The notes: generated from the letters alone by a model not told the origin. A DNA stretch of 64,000 nucleotides from Flammeovirgaceae bacterium (GCA_020635915.1 JACJYU010000003.1:170409-234408), one strand, 5' to 3'. Numbered from the stretch's first letter, positions 34,122 through 43,418 are shown. Program-made: numbers and translations.

Positions 34122-35621
34122 CTAAACGATCCCGTCCAACACCTCGCCCCTCACCTTGTTGCGCAGAAAAAACATGCCTACCACAAAACATACCGCGGCC
34201 ACGCCAATAGGGTACCAAAGCCCGGCAAAAGGATCGCCTTCAGGCTTTGGGCCGGTCTTGCTGAGTTCATATAAGCTGGTGGCAATAAAAGGGGTTAGCC
34301 CCCCAAAAATACCATTGCCGATATGATAGGGCAATGACATGGAAGTGTACCTGATCCGGGTAGGGAACAACTCCACCAGAAAGGCGGCAATGGGCCCATA
34401 TACCATCGTAACAAAAATAACCTGAACGGCCACCAAAACGATCATGTACCAATAAGGGGAAGTGCCCAGTGTGAGTTGCCTTCCGGAGTAACTACCGTCC
34501 GCACTCCTGTTTTCCGTCAACATGGAGCCATCGGAATATTTTTTTGTTACGGCAACCGCCCCCTCCAGGGGCGCCTTTTCTTCGCTGCTGTAGACCTCCG
34601 TTTTGGTGGTGGTGTCGGTGAGGTTGTACATGGCCTTGTATATCGGACGGTAGGCCACCACGGCCAAGGCCAAACCCGCCATCATTATAAACTTCCTTCC
34701 CACCCGGTCGGACCACCGTCCAAACACAACAAAAAAAGGCGTTCCCATCAGCAGGGCAATGGCAATAATGTAATTGGACTGCACAAATTCCACCTTGCAG
34801 GTGCTTTGAATAAAAGACAACGCGTAGAATTGGCCGGTGTACCAGACCACGCCCTGCCCTGCCGTGATGCCGAACAGCGCCACCAAGACCATTCGCAGGT
34901 TTTCCTTCTTGCCAAAACTTTCTTTGATGGGGTTCACGGACAGTTTTCCTGCTGCTTTGATTTTTGCAAACAGGGGTGATTCTTCCATTCTCAGCCGGAT
35001 GTAGATGGATATGGCCACCAGCAAAATGGAAAGCAGGAAGGGCACACGCCAACCCCATTGGTTAAATGTTTCCGTGGACATGGATTGGCGCACGGCCAGG
35101 ATGACCCCCAAGGAAACAAACAGGCCCAAGGTGGCCGTAGTCTGGATGAAGCTGGTGTAATAACCCCTTTTGGCTGCCGGTGCATGCTCTGCCACGTAAG
35201 TGGCGGCACCTCCATATTCACCGCCCAGCGCCAGGCCTTGCAGCAGCCGCAACACCAGGACGATCAATGGCGCAAGCACGCCAATGGTTTCGTAACCGGG
35301 AATGAGGCCAATGGCAAATGTAGAACCTCCCATTATAACCAAAGTGAGCAGGAAGGTGTATTTCCTACCCACTTTGTCGCCCAACTGCCCAAATACCAAA
35401 GCGCCAAAAGGCCGCACGACAAATCCAGCTGCAAACGTTGCCAGCACGGCAAGGAAGGCCGCGGTTGGGTTGCTGGAAGGAAAAAACTTAGTGGCAAGGA
35501 TGGCGGCCAGGCTTCCAAAAATATAAAAATCATACCACTCGATGAGCGTGCCCACCGAGGAGGCCGTGATGACCGACCATAATTTTTTCTTTGCGTCTTT
35601 CGTCAGGACATTGTGCTCCAT
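34122..35621 (-). CDS. MFS transporter, metabolite:H+ symporter (ProP-like) family
   Basis: A 499-residue inner-membrane transporter with 12 predicted helices. SVGTLIEWYDFYIFGSLAA and the cytoplasmic loop GQLGDKVGRKYTF are signatures of the MHS subfamily (ProP, ShiA, KgtP), which import osmolytes or organic acids with H+. An insert of about 90 residues between helices 8 and 10 (around residues 325-395, rich in charged and Ser/Thr residues) is unusual. The gene lies in the operon between the HDAC-like gene (44 bases upstream) and ligD (3 bases downstream). The substrate is unknown; proline/betaine-type osmolytes are possible. Confidence 0.9.
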   Translation of the reverse strand: MEHNVLTKDAKKKLWSVITASSVGTLIEWYDFYIFGSLAAILATKFFPSSNPTAAFLAVLATFAAGFVVRPFGALVFGQLGDKVGRKYTFLLTLVIMGGSTFAIGLIPGYETIGVLAPLIVLVLRLLQGLALGGEYGGAATYVAEHAPAAKRGYYTSFIQTTATLGLFVSLGVILAVRQSMSTETFNQWGWRVPFLLSILLVAISIYIRLRMEESPLFAKIKAAGKLSVNPIKESFGKKENLRMVLVALFGITAGQGVVWYTGQFYALSFIQSTCKVEFVQSNYIIAIALLMGTPFFVVFGRWSDRVGRKFIMMAGLALAVVAYRPIYKAMYNLTDTTTKTEVYSSEEKAPLEGAVAVTKKYSDGSMLTENRSADGSYSGRQLTLGTSPYWYMIVLVAVQVIFVTMVYGPIAAFLVELFPTRIRYTSMSLPYHIGNGIFGGLTPFIATSLYELSKTGPKPEGDPFAGLWYPIGVAAVCFVVGMFFLRNKVRGEVLDGIV

Positions 35622-35665
35622 TGGATTGGGGTTAGGTTAGGGCAAAGCCCCCTAATATAGAAAGA

Positions 35666-36568
35666 TCAAAAGAATATTTCCTGTGCCAGGCGGTAAGTAT
35701 TGGAATGGGCCTCAATAATGTCGCGGAAGTGTGTGGAATAGCCACCGCCCATGCTGGCCACCAAAGGGATGCCGCCCGCCTTGGCCTGTGACAACACGAT
35801 CCTGTCCCTTTCCCTGCAGCCTTCCCTGGTAAGGGCCAATTTTCCCAGTTTATCGGTTTTAAGCACGTCCACCCCGGATTGATAAAAGATAAAATCAGGA
35901 TCGAATTGGTCCAGGATATTATCGAGGTTGGCCCGGAGTGTCCGTAAGTAAAACAAATCCTCTGTTGAATCGGGAAGGCCTATGTCCAAATCGGAGGTCT
36001 CCTTAACCATAGGATAATTATTGGCACCATGCATGCTAAAGGTGAACACGCGGGGTTCGTTCCGGAATATTTGGGCCGTTCCATCGCCCTGGTGCACGTC
36101 CAGGTCCACCACCAGGATTTTCCTGGCCAACTGCTGGTCCAGCAGGTGGCTGGCGGCAATGGCAATGTCATTGAGCAAACAAAATCCCCCTCCTTTGTAG
36201 GTAAACGCATGGTGTGTGCCACCGGCAATATTCATCGCCACCCCGTACTTCAGGGCAAAATGGGCACACTGCAGCGTGCCACCCATAATCAAACATTCCC
36301 TGTCCACCAGTTCCCTGCTTAGGGGAAACCCTGTCCTTCTTGCCTCTTTCGGTGATAGGGCCAATGTGCTAAGCTTTTCCCAATAACTGCGTTCGTGGGC
36401 CAACAATATTCGGTCTTCCCTTGCCGGGGCAGGACTAAAAATATTGGAATGGGAAATGGTGCCTTCGTGCAGGAGTTGTTCGGGAAGGACTTCGTATTTG
36501 CTCATGGGAAACCGGTGGTTGGCCGGCAATGGCAACACATACAGGGGATCCCAGGCAACCTTCAGCAT
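35666..36568 (-). CDS. Histone deacetylase-like (AcuC/APAH-type) zinc deacetylase
   Basis: A 300-residue soluble enzyme of the arginase/deacetylase fold. The catalytic His pair lies in AGGTHHAF, with GFCLLNDIAIAA after it. Zinc ligands are the D-x-H of DLDVHQGDGT and an Asp in YQSGVDVLKTDKLGKL. The conserved SMHGANNYP loop is present and GGGYS is near the C-terminus. Bacterial members deacetylate small molecules (acetylpolyamines) or proteins such as acetyl-CoA synthetase. The operon context (lipoprotein 2 bases upstream, MFS transporter downstream) suggests a small acetylated metabolite, perhaps moved by the transporter, but this is inference. Confidence 0.93.
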   Translation of the reverse strand: MLKVAWDPLYVLPLPANHRFPMSKYEVLPEQLLHEGTISHSNIFSPAPAREDRILLAHERSYWEKLSTLALSPKEARRTGFPLSRELVDRECLIMGGTLQCAHFALKYGVAMNIAGGTHHAFTYKGGGFCLLNDIAIAASHLLDQQLARKILVVDLDVHQGDGTAQIFRNEPRVFTFSMHGANNYPMVKETSDLDIGLPDSTEDLFYLRTLRANLDNILDQFDPDFIFYQSGVDVLKTDKLGKLALTREGCRERDRIVLSQAKAGGIPLVASMGGGYSTHFRDIIEAHSNTYRLAQEIFF

Positions 36569-36570
36569 CT

Positions 36571-37005
36571 TTATTCCCTGTCCCCTTTCCAGGCTTCCTG
36601 CAAAAGGTGAAAGGTATCGTGCAGGCTTGTAAGGGACTCCCCAATGGCGGGGTCGTCACCCACTTCCACCAGGTCCCCCAGGGCTTGTGCTTTTGACTCA
36701 AGGTCTTTTAACAGTTGCCTTACCTTGTCGTTGTCCACGCGTGAGGGCAGCTTTTCCTGTGCCCAACGGCTGGCGGACACGGCCATTTCCCCAGCCAATT
36801 TTTTGGCGGGCGCCACATTTGCCGAATCGTGGTAAGGGTGAAAGCTTGTCGCCATCAACTGGTGGAAATCATCCAGCCCTTTCCAAGCTTCCATTGCCCC
36901 TTCCCCATCCTGTCCCGTGGGCGGGGCAGGCTTTGTGGAACATGACCAGAAGGCAATGAAAACGATGGCCATGGCCGTAAAAAAGTTTCGTTTGCCCATA
37001 TCCAT
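36571..37005 (-). CDS. Small helical lipoprotein
   Basis: A 144-residue protein with a lipoprotein signal (MGKRNFFTAMAIVFIAFWSC, lipobox FWSC, Cys22 counted from the first Met). The mature part is helical and His-containing (DDFHQLMATSFHPYHDSANV, then SLHDTFHLLQEAWK), reminiscent of small periplasmic metal-binding four-helix proteins, but I know no named family. It follows the ABC gene by 5 bases and precedes the HDAC-like gene by 2, so it is translated from the same message. Confidence 0.8.
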   Translation of the reverse strand: MDMGKRNFFTAMAIVFIAFWSCSTKPAPPTGQDGEGAMEAWKGLDDFHQLMATSFHPYHDSANVAPAKKLAGEMAVSASRWAQEKLPSRVDNDKVRQLLKDLESKAQALGDLVEVGDDPAIGESLTSLHDTFHLLQEAWKGDRE

Positions 37006-37010
37006 ATCAA

Positions 37011-40000
37011 TTAAAATTTTTTATCCCGTTTTCTGTATTTAATCCTATTCCCGATGCTTTCAACCACACGCTTTAAGATATCGAAATACAACATAACGTA
37101 CAACATCATGCTCATGGCCCATATCACGGAAATATTGAAATAAAAGGTATCGAAATATTTTCCAAGAAAGTGCTTGGTGGGGGCATAAAAATTTGCGGAA
37201 AAATCAAACGGGTTTTTTGGGCGGTGGTCGTTAAAGTAGATCGGGTAAATCTTTTGCACCAGTTCACCGTTCCACTTGAGTATGCGCACAGGATCGTTTA
37301 AATTTTCCACCATCTGCTTGACCGATTCATTCTGATACTTTTGAATGGCTGCATTATAGACCTCCAGCTTTTGAGGGGTATTGGTCATCGAATCAATCAT
37401 GGCCTCTTTTTCCAAAACGGCATCATTGCTCCTCAGTTGATAGTAACGCTTCAGCACCTCAACAAACCGAACGGTTTTGTCATAGGCGGCAGAGTCGAAC
37501 TGGCCAATCACCAGTTTGTCCAACTCAGGAAACTTGTCTGTCCCGACAGCCTTCACCTCGCGGGCCAGTTCTTTTCTAATGAGTTGGAGCGATTCCCTTA
37601 CCGGGTTGCCATCGCTCCTGTCGCGCCACTGGCTGCGGTGGGTGCGTACAAACGCCAGCTCCGATTCCAAACTGGGTATATAGTACACCCGCTTGTAATC
37701 CGCCAAGGCTTCTTTCTGATCAAGCCTGTAAAGCTTTTTCTCAAAAGGATTGTCCTTAAACTGGGTGACCATGTAAGCCTCAAATGCCCAACGGGAGGTC
37801 ATCAACTCGCCCAGCAAAGGAATGCCTTTGGGCGTGCCCACGTTGGGGTTGAATTTATCAAAACTGATCACCACCCCGCTCAGCAGCAACTGGGGGATAA
37901 TAAGGATGGGTATGAGGATATAAATGGTGACCGCGGAATCAAACGCGGATGAAATGTTCAACCCCAGCACATTTGCAAAGCAGCTGCATGAAAACAATAT
38001 AAGCCAATACCTGATTTCCGAAAGGGGGATTTCCAGTATCCAGTTTCCAACCAGGATGAACATGAGCGTTTGCAAGGCCGACACCCCAAAAAGGATTGAA
38101 ATTTTGGACATCAGGTAGCCACTTTTGCTCAGGTGCAAATACCGCTCGCGTTTTAATATTTTTCTGTCATGGAAGATTTCTTCCGCACTCACGATCAGCC
38201 CCACGAAGAGCGCCACCACCACGCTCATAAAAAAATATACCGGAATATTGTTGTTGTGGTAAAAGGTATAATGTGGGTTTTCCACCCCTACGGCATCGTA
38301 ATATTTTACAAAATAAGATATGAAGAGGGCAAGGATAGGGGCAATGGAAAAATTGATGGCCATGTACTGCCTGTTGGAGAGCTTGGACAATACATCCCGT
38401 TTGACGAACACCGAAAATTGCTTAAACCAATGGGGCAAGTGGAGCGAACTGGGAATGGCATCCGAAGAAGGGACCACTTTTGGGACTTTAATTTTCTGCT
38501 TAAAATACTGGTACCACTGGCCGGGGGAAATCTTCCGGGTATGGGTGAACCTGCCAAATTCATTGACCACCCGGGTTTCAATGATGCTGAATATTTTTTC
38601 AGGATTGATGTTGCCACACTCCGGGCATGCCCCTGGGGTTTTGTTGGCGGCATTTACAATCTCCTGAAAGTAGGCCATCGATTCCACGGGGTTTCCATAG
38701 TATATTTGAAAACCGCCAACATCCAGGATGATCAGGGTATCGAACATCTTGAATATATCGGAAGAGGGCTGGTGGATGACCACAAAAATCATTTTGCCAC
38801 GAAGGGCCAACTCTTTCAACAAGTCCATAATGTTTTCAGAGTCGCGGGACGACAACCCTGACGTAGGCTCGTCCACAAACAGAATGGTGGGTTCCCGTAA
38901 CAGCTCCAACCCAATATTGAGGCGCTTGCGTTGCCCACCGCTTATGGTCTTCTGCATGGGGCTGCCCACTTTCAGGTCCCTCGTCTCCGATATGCCCAGG
39001 GACAAAAGCACGCGCTCCACCACCTCGGCTATTTCTGCTTTGGAATAGTGGCCAAAGCAAAGCCTTGCGGCATAGTAAAGGTTTTCGAAAACCGTAAGGT
39101 CTTCCATCAATAAATCATCCTGTGGAATGTAGCCCAACACGCCCCTAATTCCTTTCTGGTCTTCGTGCACATCTATGCCATTGATCAATACCCTTCCGCT
39201 TGAGGGCTTTTCAGAACCATTGAGCACATTGAGCAGCGTGGATTTTCCGGACCCACTGGCCCCCATTATGCCAATCAGTTTTCCGCCCTTTTCGGAGATG
39301 GTGATATTTTGTAGCCCGGCCCGCCCACTTTTAAAGTGGTAAAAGAGATGCTCGGCCACAAAGCTTACCTCGTTGCCCACCTCTTCCACAAGGAACTTCC
39401 CTACAATATCGCTGTAGTAAATGGTGTCGATTTTATTTCCACGGATGGTGCTGCCAGTAGGCATTACATCGATCTTCCGGCTTTTAAGGGGCACGCTGTT
39501 GAGGTAAAGGGTGGATATGCCCAGGTACTTTACCAGATAGGTTTCTATATCGTGCAGCCTGAGTATGGCTATAAGCCCGGTAAGGTTTTTGGCGGTAATC
39601 CTCGGGCCGGGATATTCAAAGTCATCAGACCCTTCATCGATTATCATGATGTTCTTGGAAGCCAATTCCTCCAAATCCTGCCCCACCACAAAAAGCCTCA
39701 TCGCCTTTATGTCCTTCTGTGGGATTTTTAATGCTTCGCCTATGTAAAATATTAAGTTTTCCTGACGCTCGGAGATGGACCCGTCCGCATATACCAATTC
39801 GATGATTTTAATGACAAGCACGGCCTTTTGCTGCATGGTCAGCGCCTGGTTCACCTTTTTGGATATCTGCATGATTTGCGACCAATCGTCAACAAATTGT
39901 TTGGTGTCCTCGTCCACGGCCATATTGTCCTGGGCAGTGCGGTTGGAGGCCTTGCAGAAATCGTCAAAAAGGTTGAGGTAGTACCGGGTAAGTTCCTGGT

Positions 40001-40112
40001 TGAGGTGCAGTCCAAGGAACTCCTTGATGTTGGTGCGCTCATCTTCCGTGATCCGTTCCTTTGCCACAATGGCAAAAAGCTGGACGATGGCTTTAAGTAA
40101 TTCCTCGCTCAT
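37011..40112 (-). CDS. TerB-ABC fusion transporter of the ABCG (White-like) type
   Basis: A 1033-residue membrane protein. Residues about 10-150 resemble TerB/DjlA-type helical domains (VLVIKIIELVYADGSISERQ). Residues about 170-260 are beta-rich and may be a small FHA-like module (GSTIRGNKIDTIYYSDI). The ATPase domain follows: Walker A GASGSGKST near residue 285, signature ISGGQRKRLNIG, Walker B ILFVDEPTSGLSS, and the ABCG-type VIHQPSSDIFKMFD. A CPECGNINP motif lies after it. The C-terminal half has about six or seven helices (ABC2-type permease). The half-size ABCG layout with TerB in front is uncommon. It is the first gene of the operon that ends with ligD. Substrate unknown. Confidence 0.88.
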   Translation of the reverse strand: MSEELLKAIVQLFAIVAKERITEDERTNIKEFLGLHLNQELTRYYLNLFDDFCKASNRTAQDNMAVDEDTKQFVDDWSQIMQISKKVNQALTMQQKAVLVIKIIELVYADGSISERQENLIFYIGEALKIPQKDIKAMRLFVVGQDLEELASKNIMIIDEGSDDFEYPGPRITAKNLTGLIAILRLHDIETYLVKYLGISTLYLNSVPLKSRKIDVMPTGSTIRGNKIDTIYYSDIVGKFLVEEVGNEVSFVAEHLFYHFKSGRAGLQNITISEKGGKLIGIMGASGSGKSTLLNVLNGSEKPSSGRVLINGIDVHEDQKGIRGVLGYIPQDDLLMEDLTVFENLYYAARLCFGHYSKAEIAEVVERVLLSLGISETRDLKVGSPMQKTISGGQRKRLNIGLELLREPTILFVDEPTSGLSSRDSENIMDLLKELALRGKMIFVVIHQPSSDIFKMFDTLIILDVGGFQIYYGNPVESMAYFQEIVNAANKTPGACPECGNINPEKIFSIIETRVVNEFGRFTHTRKISPGQWYQYFKQKIKVPKVVPSSDAIPSSLHLPHWFKQFSVFVKRDVLSKLSNRQYMAINFSIAPILALFISYFVKYYDAVGVENPHYTFYHNNNIPVYFFMSVVVALFVGLIVSAEEIFHDRKILKRERYLHLSKSGYLMSKISILFGVSALQTLMFILVGNWILEIPLSEIRYWLILFSCSCFANVLGLNISSAFDSAVTIYILIPILIIPQLLLSGVVISFDKFNPNVGTPKGIPLLGELMTSRWAFEAYMVTQFKDNPFEKKLYRLDQKEALADYKRVYYIPSLESELAFVRTHRSQWRDRSDGNPVRESLQLIRKELAREVKAVGTDKFPELDKLVIGQFDSAAYDKTVRFVEVLKRYYQLRSNDAVLEKEAMIDSMTNTPQKLEVYNAAIQKYQNESVKQMVENLNDPVRILKWNGELVQKIYPIYFNDHRPKNPFDFSANFYAPTKHFLGKYFDTFYFNISVIWAMSMMLYVMLYFDILKRVVESIGNRIKYRKRDKKF

Positions 40113-40314
40113 TTAACCTGGCCCCGGGGTTTGACTTTTTTCAATTGTCATTAATTACGAAATCAGCCTTAAAATAGTTAAAAAAATAAGCTGTTGGGGC
40201 TGCCTCGATCAAATAATATGTTATGCCCGGGCTATCCAAATAAATAAAACAACAGCGTGCTTGCGATTCCTAATAGGATGGGCGTGGGGACAAGCCATTC
40301 TGAAACACGGCCTC
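40113..40314. other. 202-base gap between S41 protease and ABC operon
   Basis: I see no gene with a start codon here. A frame without a start codon (minus strand, 40232-40327) would encode a hydrophobic stretch; it is listed among the rejected items. The AT-rich part near 40140-40190 is the likely promoter region of the ABC operon. Confidence 0.5.
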
Positions 40315-42354
40315 CTACCCTATCCTGCTATCAACCAGGTCGGACAAGATCAACAAACTCTCCCGGAGGCCCTCGTCCTTGAGCTTTAGCAACTCATCTT
40401 CCGGCAGGCCATCGTTGTTTTCAACCTTGGCCGTCATTTCCTTGTTCATGGCCTTCTTCCGTTCGGCCTCCTCCATTTCCTTCCTGCGCGCGGCCTCGTT
40501 GAGGGAAATCCTCGTCTCCGCCAGGTTCTTCTTCAGGTCTTCGGTTTCGGTAATGAATTGCTTGAGGTTCCGGTCATGCTTTACCCTGTCCTGGTAAGAC
40601 TGGTTTAGCCGGGTTATTATTTTTGTGTTGATATCCGCGGTTTTCTTGAAGGGGGTGCCCTGGATCACGTCCCAGGGAAGCGCACTGGGGTTTGAACTCT
40701 CCCCATACTGTTTGCTGTTCAATGCCGATGGAAGGACAATGTCAGGGGTCACCCCTTTGTTTTGGGTGCTGCTTCCCGTCACCCGGTAAAATTTTTGGAA
40801 CGTTAGCTTTAGTTCCCCCACATCGTCTTTGTCGTTGATAAACCTTTTCAGGTCCAAAACCGTTTGGACGGTACCTTTTCCAAAGGTGGACTCGCCCACT
40901 ATCACACCGCGGTTATAATCCTGTATGGCCCCGGCAAAAATCTCGGAAGCAGACGCACTAAACCGGTTGGTGATCACCACCAGGGGGCCGTTGTACAGTT
41001 CGCCATCGTCATCGTCCATTCCCACTTCCACCTTGTCCATCGAATTTTTAACCTGCACCACCGGGCCCTGCTTAATAAACAATCCCGTTAGGTCAATGGC
41101 TTCCGCCAAAGACCCTCCACCATTGTTCCTTAAATCCATCACAATCCCGTCAACCCCTTCGCCTTGCAACTCCTGCACCAGTTTCCTTACATCCCTGGTC
41201 GTGCTCCTGTAATTGGGGTCCCCTTTTTGGTATGCATCAAAATCCATGTAAAAACTGGGAAGGGTAATCACCCCCAGTTTCAACGCCTTGCCATTTTTTT
41301 GATAGTTGATCACGCTCTTTTTGGCGGCCTGGTCTTCCAGTTTGATTTTGTCCCTCACCAGCACCAGTTCCTGGGGCGGGCCCTTCACGCCTGTTTCTGC
41401 TGGCAAAACCTGAAGGCGGACGGTAGTGCCCTTGGGGCCCTTTATCAGTTTTACCACGTCATCGAGCCGCCATCCCACAACGTCCACCATCTCCCCGCTT
41501 TTGTCCTGCCCCACCCCGATGATCAGGTCGTTCACGTGCAGCTTGCCCGATTTTTCGGCAGGCCCCCCGGGGAGGACTTCAAAGATTTTGGTATAGTCGC
41601 CATCCAGCACAAGCCGTGCGCCTATCCCCTCCAGGGAAAGGCTCATGCTTTGCTTGAACAGGTCGGAAGCCTTGGGGGAAAAATAGTTGGTGTGGGGGTC
41701 GTAAGACTCCGTGATTGCGTTCATGTACACGTTGAATACATCCTCGCCATTGAATTGGTCAATGTTTTTTATGAAACGGTCATACCTTTTGTGAAGGGCC
41801 GCTTCAATTTCTTCCTGGCTTTTGCCGGTAAGCTTAAGGCTCAGCGCCTGGCTTTTGATTATTTTCCTCCAAAGCTCGTCAAGGCCGGCGGGACTGGCCG
41901 CCCAGGGCGCCTCCTCACGGTTGGTCTCATAATATTCGTCAATGGTGTAATCAAAATTTTGCCCGATCAATTTGTCCTTCACGTATTCCATACGCTCGTA
42001 ATAGCGCTTGCGGAATAAATTGTAAATGGCATAGGCTGGGGTTACGTCCTCGTTGCGCGTGAGGTCATCTATTTCATATCGGTATTTGTCAAACGATTGA
42101 ATGTCGGAGGCAAGGAAATAGGTTTTATTATTGTCCAAATCCGCTATGTAACTGTCCAGGATGGCGGAAGACAGGGAATCGTTCAGCTTCAGCTTCCTAT
42201 AGTGGTTGTTGTCAAGTATGTAGGAGATGACGCGTGCCTCTTTGCCATAGACTGCCTTGGGCCGGAGGGCAGTGGTATCGGGGACGGATAATATTCCGGC
42301 CTGGCCTATCAACGCCAGGATGCCAAGCAAAAAAGTCAGGATGGTTTTATTCAT
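40315..42354 (-). CDS. prc: Carboxy-terminal processing protease (S41, Prc/Tsp-type)
   Basis: A 679-residue exported serine protease with a signal peptide (MNKTILTFLLGILALIGQAG). Domains in order: N-terminal helical domain (about 40-230), PDZ domain (GIGARLVLDGDYTKIFEVLP, GGPAEKSGKLHVNDLIIGVG), S41 catalytic domain, and a charged C-terminal domain typical of Prc. The catalytic Ser lies in RFSASASEIFAGAIQDYNRG, and the Lys is in ESTFGKGTVQ. Prc trims C-termini of periplasmic proteins and regulates peptidoglycan hydrolases. A perfect -7 box lies 4 bases before its ATG. Confidence 0.95.
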   Translation of the reverse strand: MNKTILTFLLGILALIGQAGILSVPDTTALRPKAVYGKEARVISYILDNNHYRKLKLNDSLSSAILDSYIADLDNNKTYFLASDIQSFDKYRYEIDDLTRNEDVTPAYAIYNLFRKRYYERMEYVKDKLIGQNFDYTIDEYYETNREEAPWAASPAGLDELWRKIIKSQALSLKLTGKSQEEIEAALHKRYDRFIKNIDQFNGEDVFNVYMNAITESYDPHTNYFSPKASDLFKQSMSLSLEGIGARLVLDGDYTKIFEVLPGGPAEKSGKLHVNDLIIGVGQDKSGEMVDVVGWRLDDVVKLIKGPKGTTVRLQVLPAETGVKGPPQELVLVRDKIKLEDQAAKKSVINYQKNGKALKLGVITLPSFYMDFDAYQKGDPNYRSTTRDVRKLVQELQGEGVDGIVMDLRNNGGGSLAEAIDLTGLFIKQGPVVQVKNSMDKVEVGMDDDDGELYNGPLVVITNRFSASASEIFAGAIQDYNRGVIVGESTFGKGTVQTVLDLKRFINDKDDVGELKLTFQKFYRVTGSSTQNKGVTPDIVLPSALNSKQYGESSNPSALPWDVIQGTPFKKTADINTKIITRLNQSYQDRVKHDRNLKQFITETEDLKKNLAETRISLNEAARRKEMEEAERKKAMNKEMTAKVENNDGLPEDELLKLKDEGLRESLLILSDLVDSRIG

Positions 42355-42358
42355 ATTG

Positions 42359-42366
42359 CAAAATTA
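42359..42366 (-). promoter_or_regulatory. -7 element TAATTTTG, 4 bases from the ATG
   Basis: Exact TAnnTTTG match on the minus strand. It would place the transcript start at about 42355, one base before the start codon. Confidence 0.45.
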
Positions 42367-42435
42367 CCTATAAAGGCAGTATACGGCCAACCTAGCAAAT
42401 CCGATGCCTTTTATTATACAAATAATGAAGGTTGG

Positions 42436-43335
42436 TTATTTTCCCTTTTCAAAGTCAAACTCTTCAAGAAACTGTTGGGCTTGTTCCACCGTTTGAAACT
42501 CATAATTCCGCTTTCCTTTAAGGCTGGAGTGTATTTCGACCCGGATCAGGTCAATATCTTTGGTATTGCGGGCAAAATGGGGTTTTTCCAGCTTGTAGTC
42601 CGCACCTTCCTTCTTGGAGATATGAAACTGGGTGGCCCTTACGTTTTTGCAATAAGTGCACCGATAATGCTTTATAAGTTCGCTGGGCGTGCCGTCATCA
42701 TGGTATTCAATGATTTCCTCCCGCACCACCTTCATGGTATAATACCCACAATTGCCACAACGCAGCGCAATCAGGTGGCCATCGTATTTTTCGATCTTTA
42801 CCTCACCGGTTTTCTCATCAATCCAAACGTCATAATCAATTGAAAACACGTTTTCCTCCGCCTGCATCCCTTCGTCCAGGTGGACGTCTTCTTCCGATTC
42901 GCTTAACAACCTCATTTTGTTGTGGGTCTTGGGGTTGATGCGCGGGGTGTACCTCCATTTGTTCAGCTTCCGGCTGAGCTTGGTGGGGTAATAGTATTCC
43001 AAAATCAACGCCCCCACGTACCCCACCAAGGTGGCGCCAGCAAAGGACATGAACAACCGCACATAAAACCAAACCCCAAACTCAAGTATCCTGCCTGCCC
43101 CATAGAGGTTGATGACCATGGCCACGCCCAGACCAAAGATGTAAAGCACCAATTTGTAGCGCTTTATTTCATTGGCATTGATAAAATCATGCTTTTCCTT
43201 GTAGTCGCGGATGAGGGACACGCGAAGCTTATATACCAGGTAGACGATTATTCCGGCCGCAAACATGATTATGGCGAGGACCGCCATAGTATAATGCCAT
43301 TTCTCCAAAAATGGGCTCTGAGGGATATCTTCCAT
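42436..43335 (-). CDS. Membrane protein with C-terminal zinc-ribbon-like domain
   Basis: A 299-residue protein I do not recognise by name. The N-terminal half has about four membrane segments (YTMAVLAIIMFAAGIIVYLV, LVLYIFGLGVAMVINLYGA, LFMSFAGATLVGYVGALILE). The cytosolic C-terminal half has two Cys pairs, LRCGNCGYYTMK and YRCTYCKNVRA, spaced about 30 residues apart as in a zinc ribbon. It lies 81 bases upstream of the S41 protease on the same strand and may be co-expressed with it. A role in envelope or membrane protein handling is possible, but there is no direct evidence. Confidence 0.75.
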   Translation of the reverse strand: MEDIPQSPFLEKWHYTMAVLAIIMFAAGIIVYLVYKLRVSLIRDYKEKHDFINANEIKRYKLVLYIFGLGVAMVINLYGAGRILEFGVWFYVRLFMSFAGATLVGYVGALILEYYYPTKLSRKLNKWRYTPRINPKTHNKMRLLSESEEDVHLDEGMQAEENVFSIDYDVWIDEKTGEVKIEKYDGHLIALRCGNCGYYTMKVVREEIIEYHDDGTPSELIKHYRCTYCKNVRATQFHISKKEGADYKLEKPHFARNTKDIDLIRVEIHSSLKGKRNYEFQTVEQAQQFLEEFDFEKGK

Positions 43336-43418
43336 ACAATTACAAACTCAAAATTTCCATTTTTAAAGATAATGATATTTTCTCTATAACTTGTTTCGGT
43401 AAAAACCATTTACCCCAT

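Noticed and set aside
40232..40327. Minus-strand frame after the S41 gene giving a hydrophobic stretch (VSEWLVPTPILLGIASTLLF)
   Set aside because: The frame has no ATG, GTG or TTG between its flanking stops. It looks protein-like, so a sequencing error or unusual start is possible, but it cannot be called.
41164..42018. 284-codon frame antisense to the S41 protease
   Set aside because: Shadow frame with a His/Phe-rich, domain-free translation.
43311..43418. Upstream extension of the 48-residue gene
   Set aside because: It would add 36 atypical residues and overlaps the start of the divergent membrane protein gene; the internal ATG at 43419 matches the usual protein.
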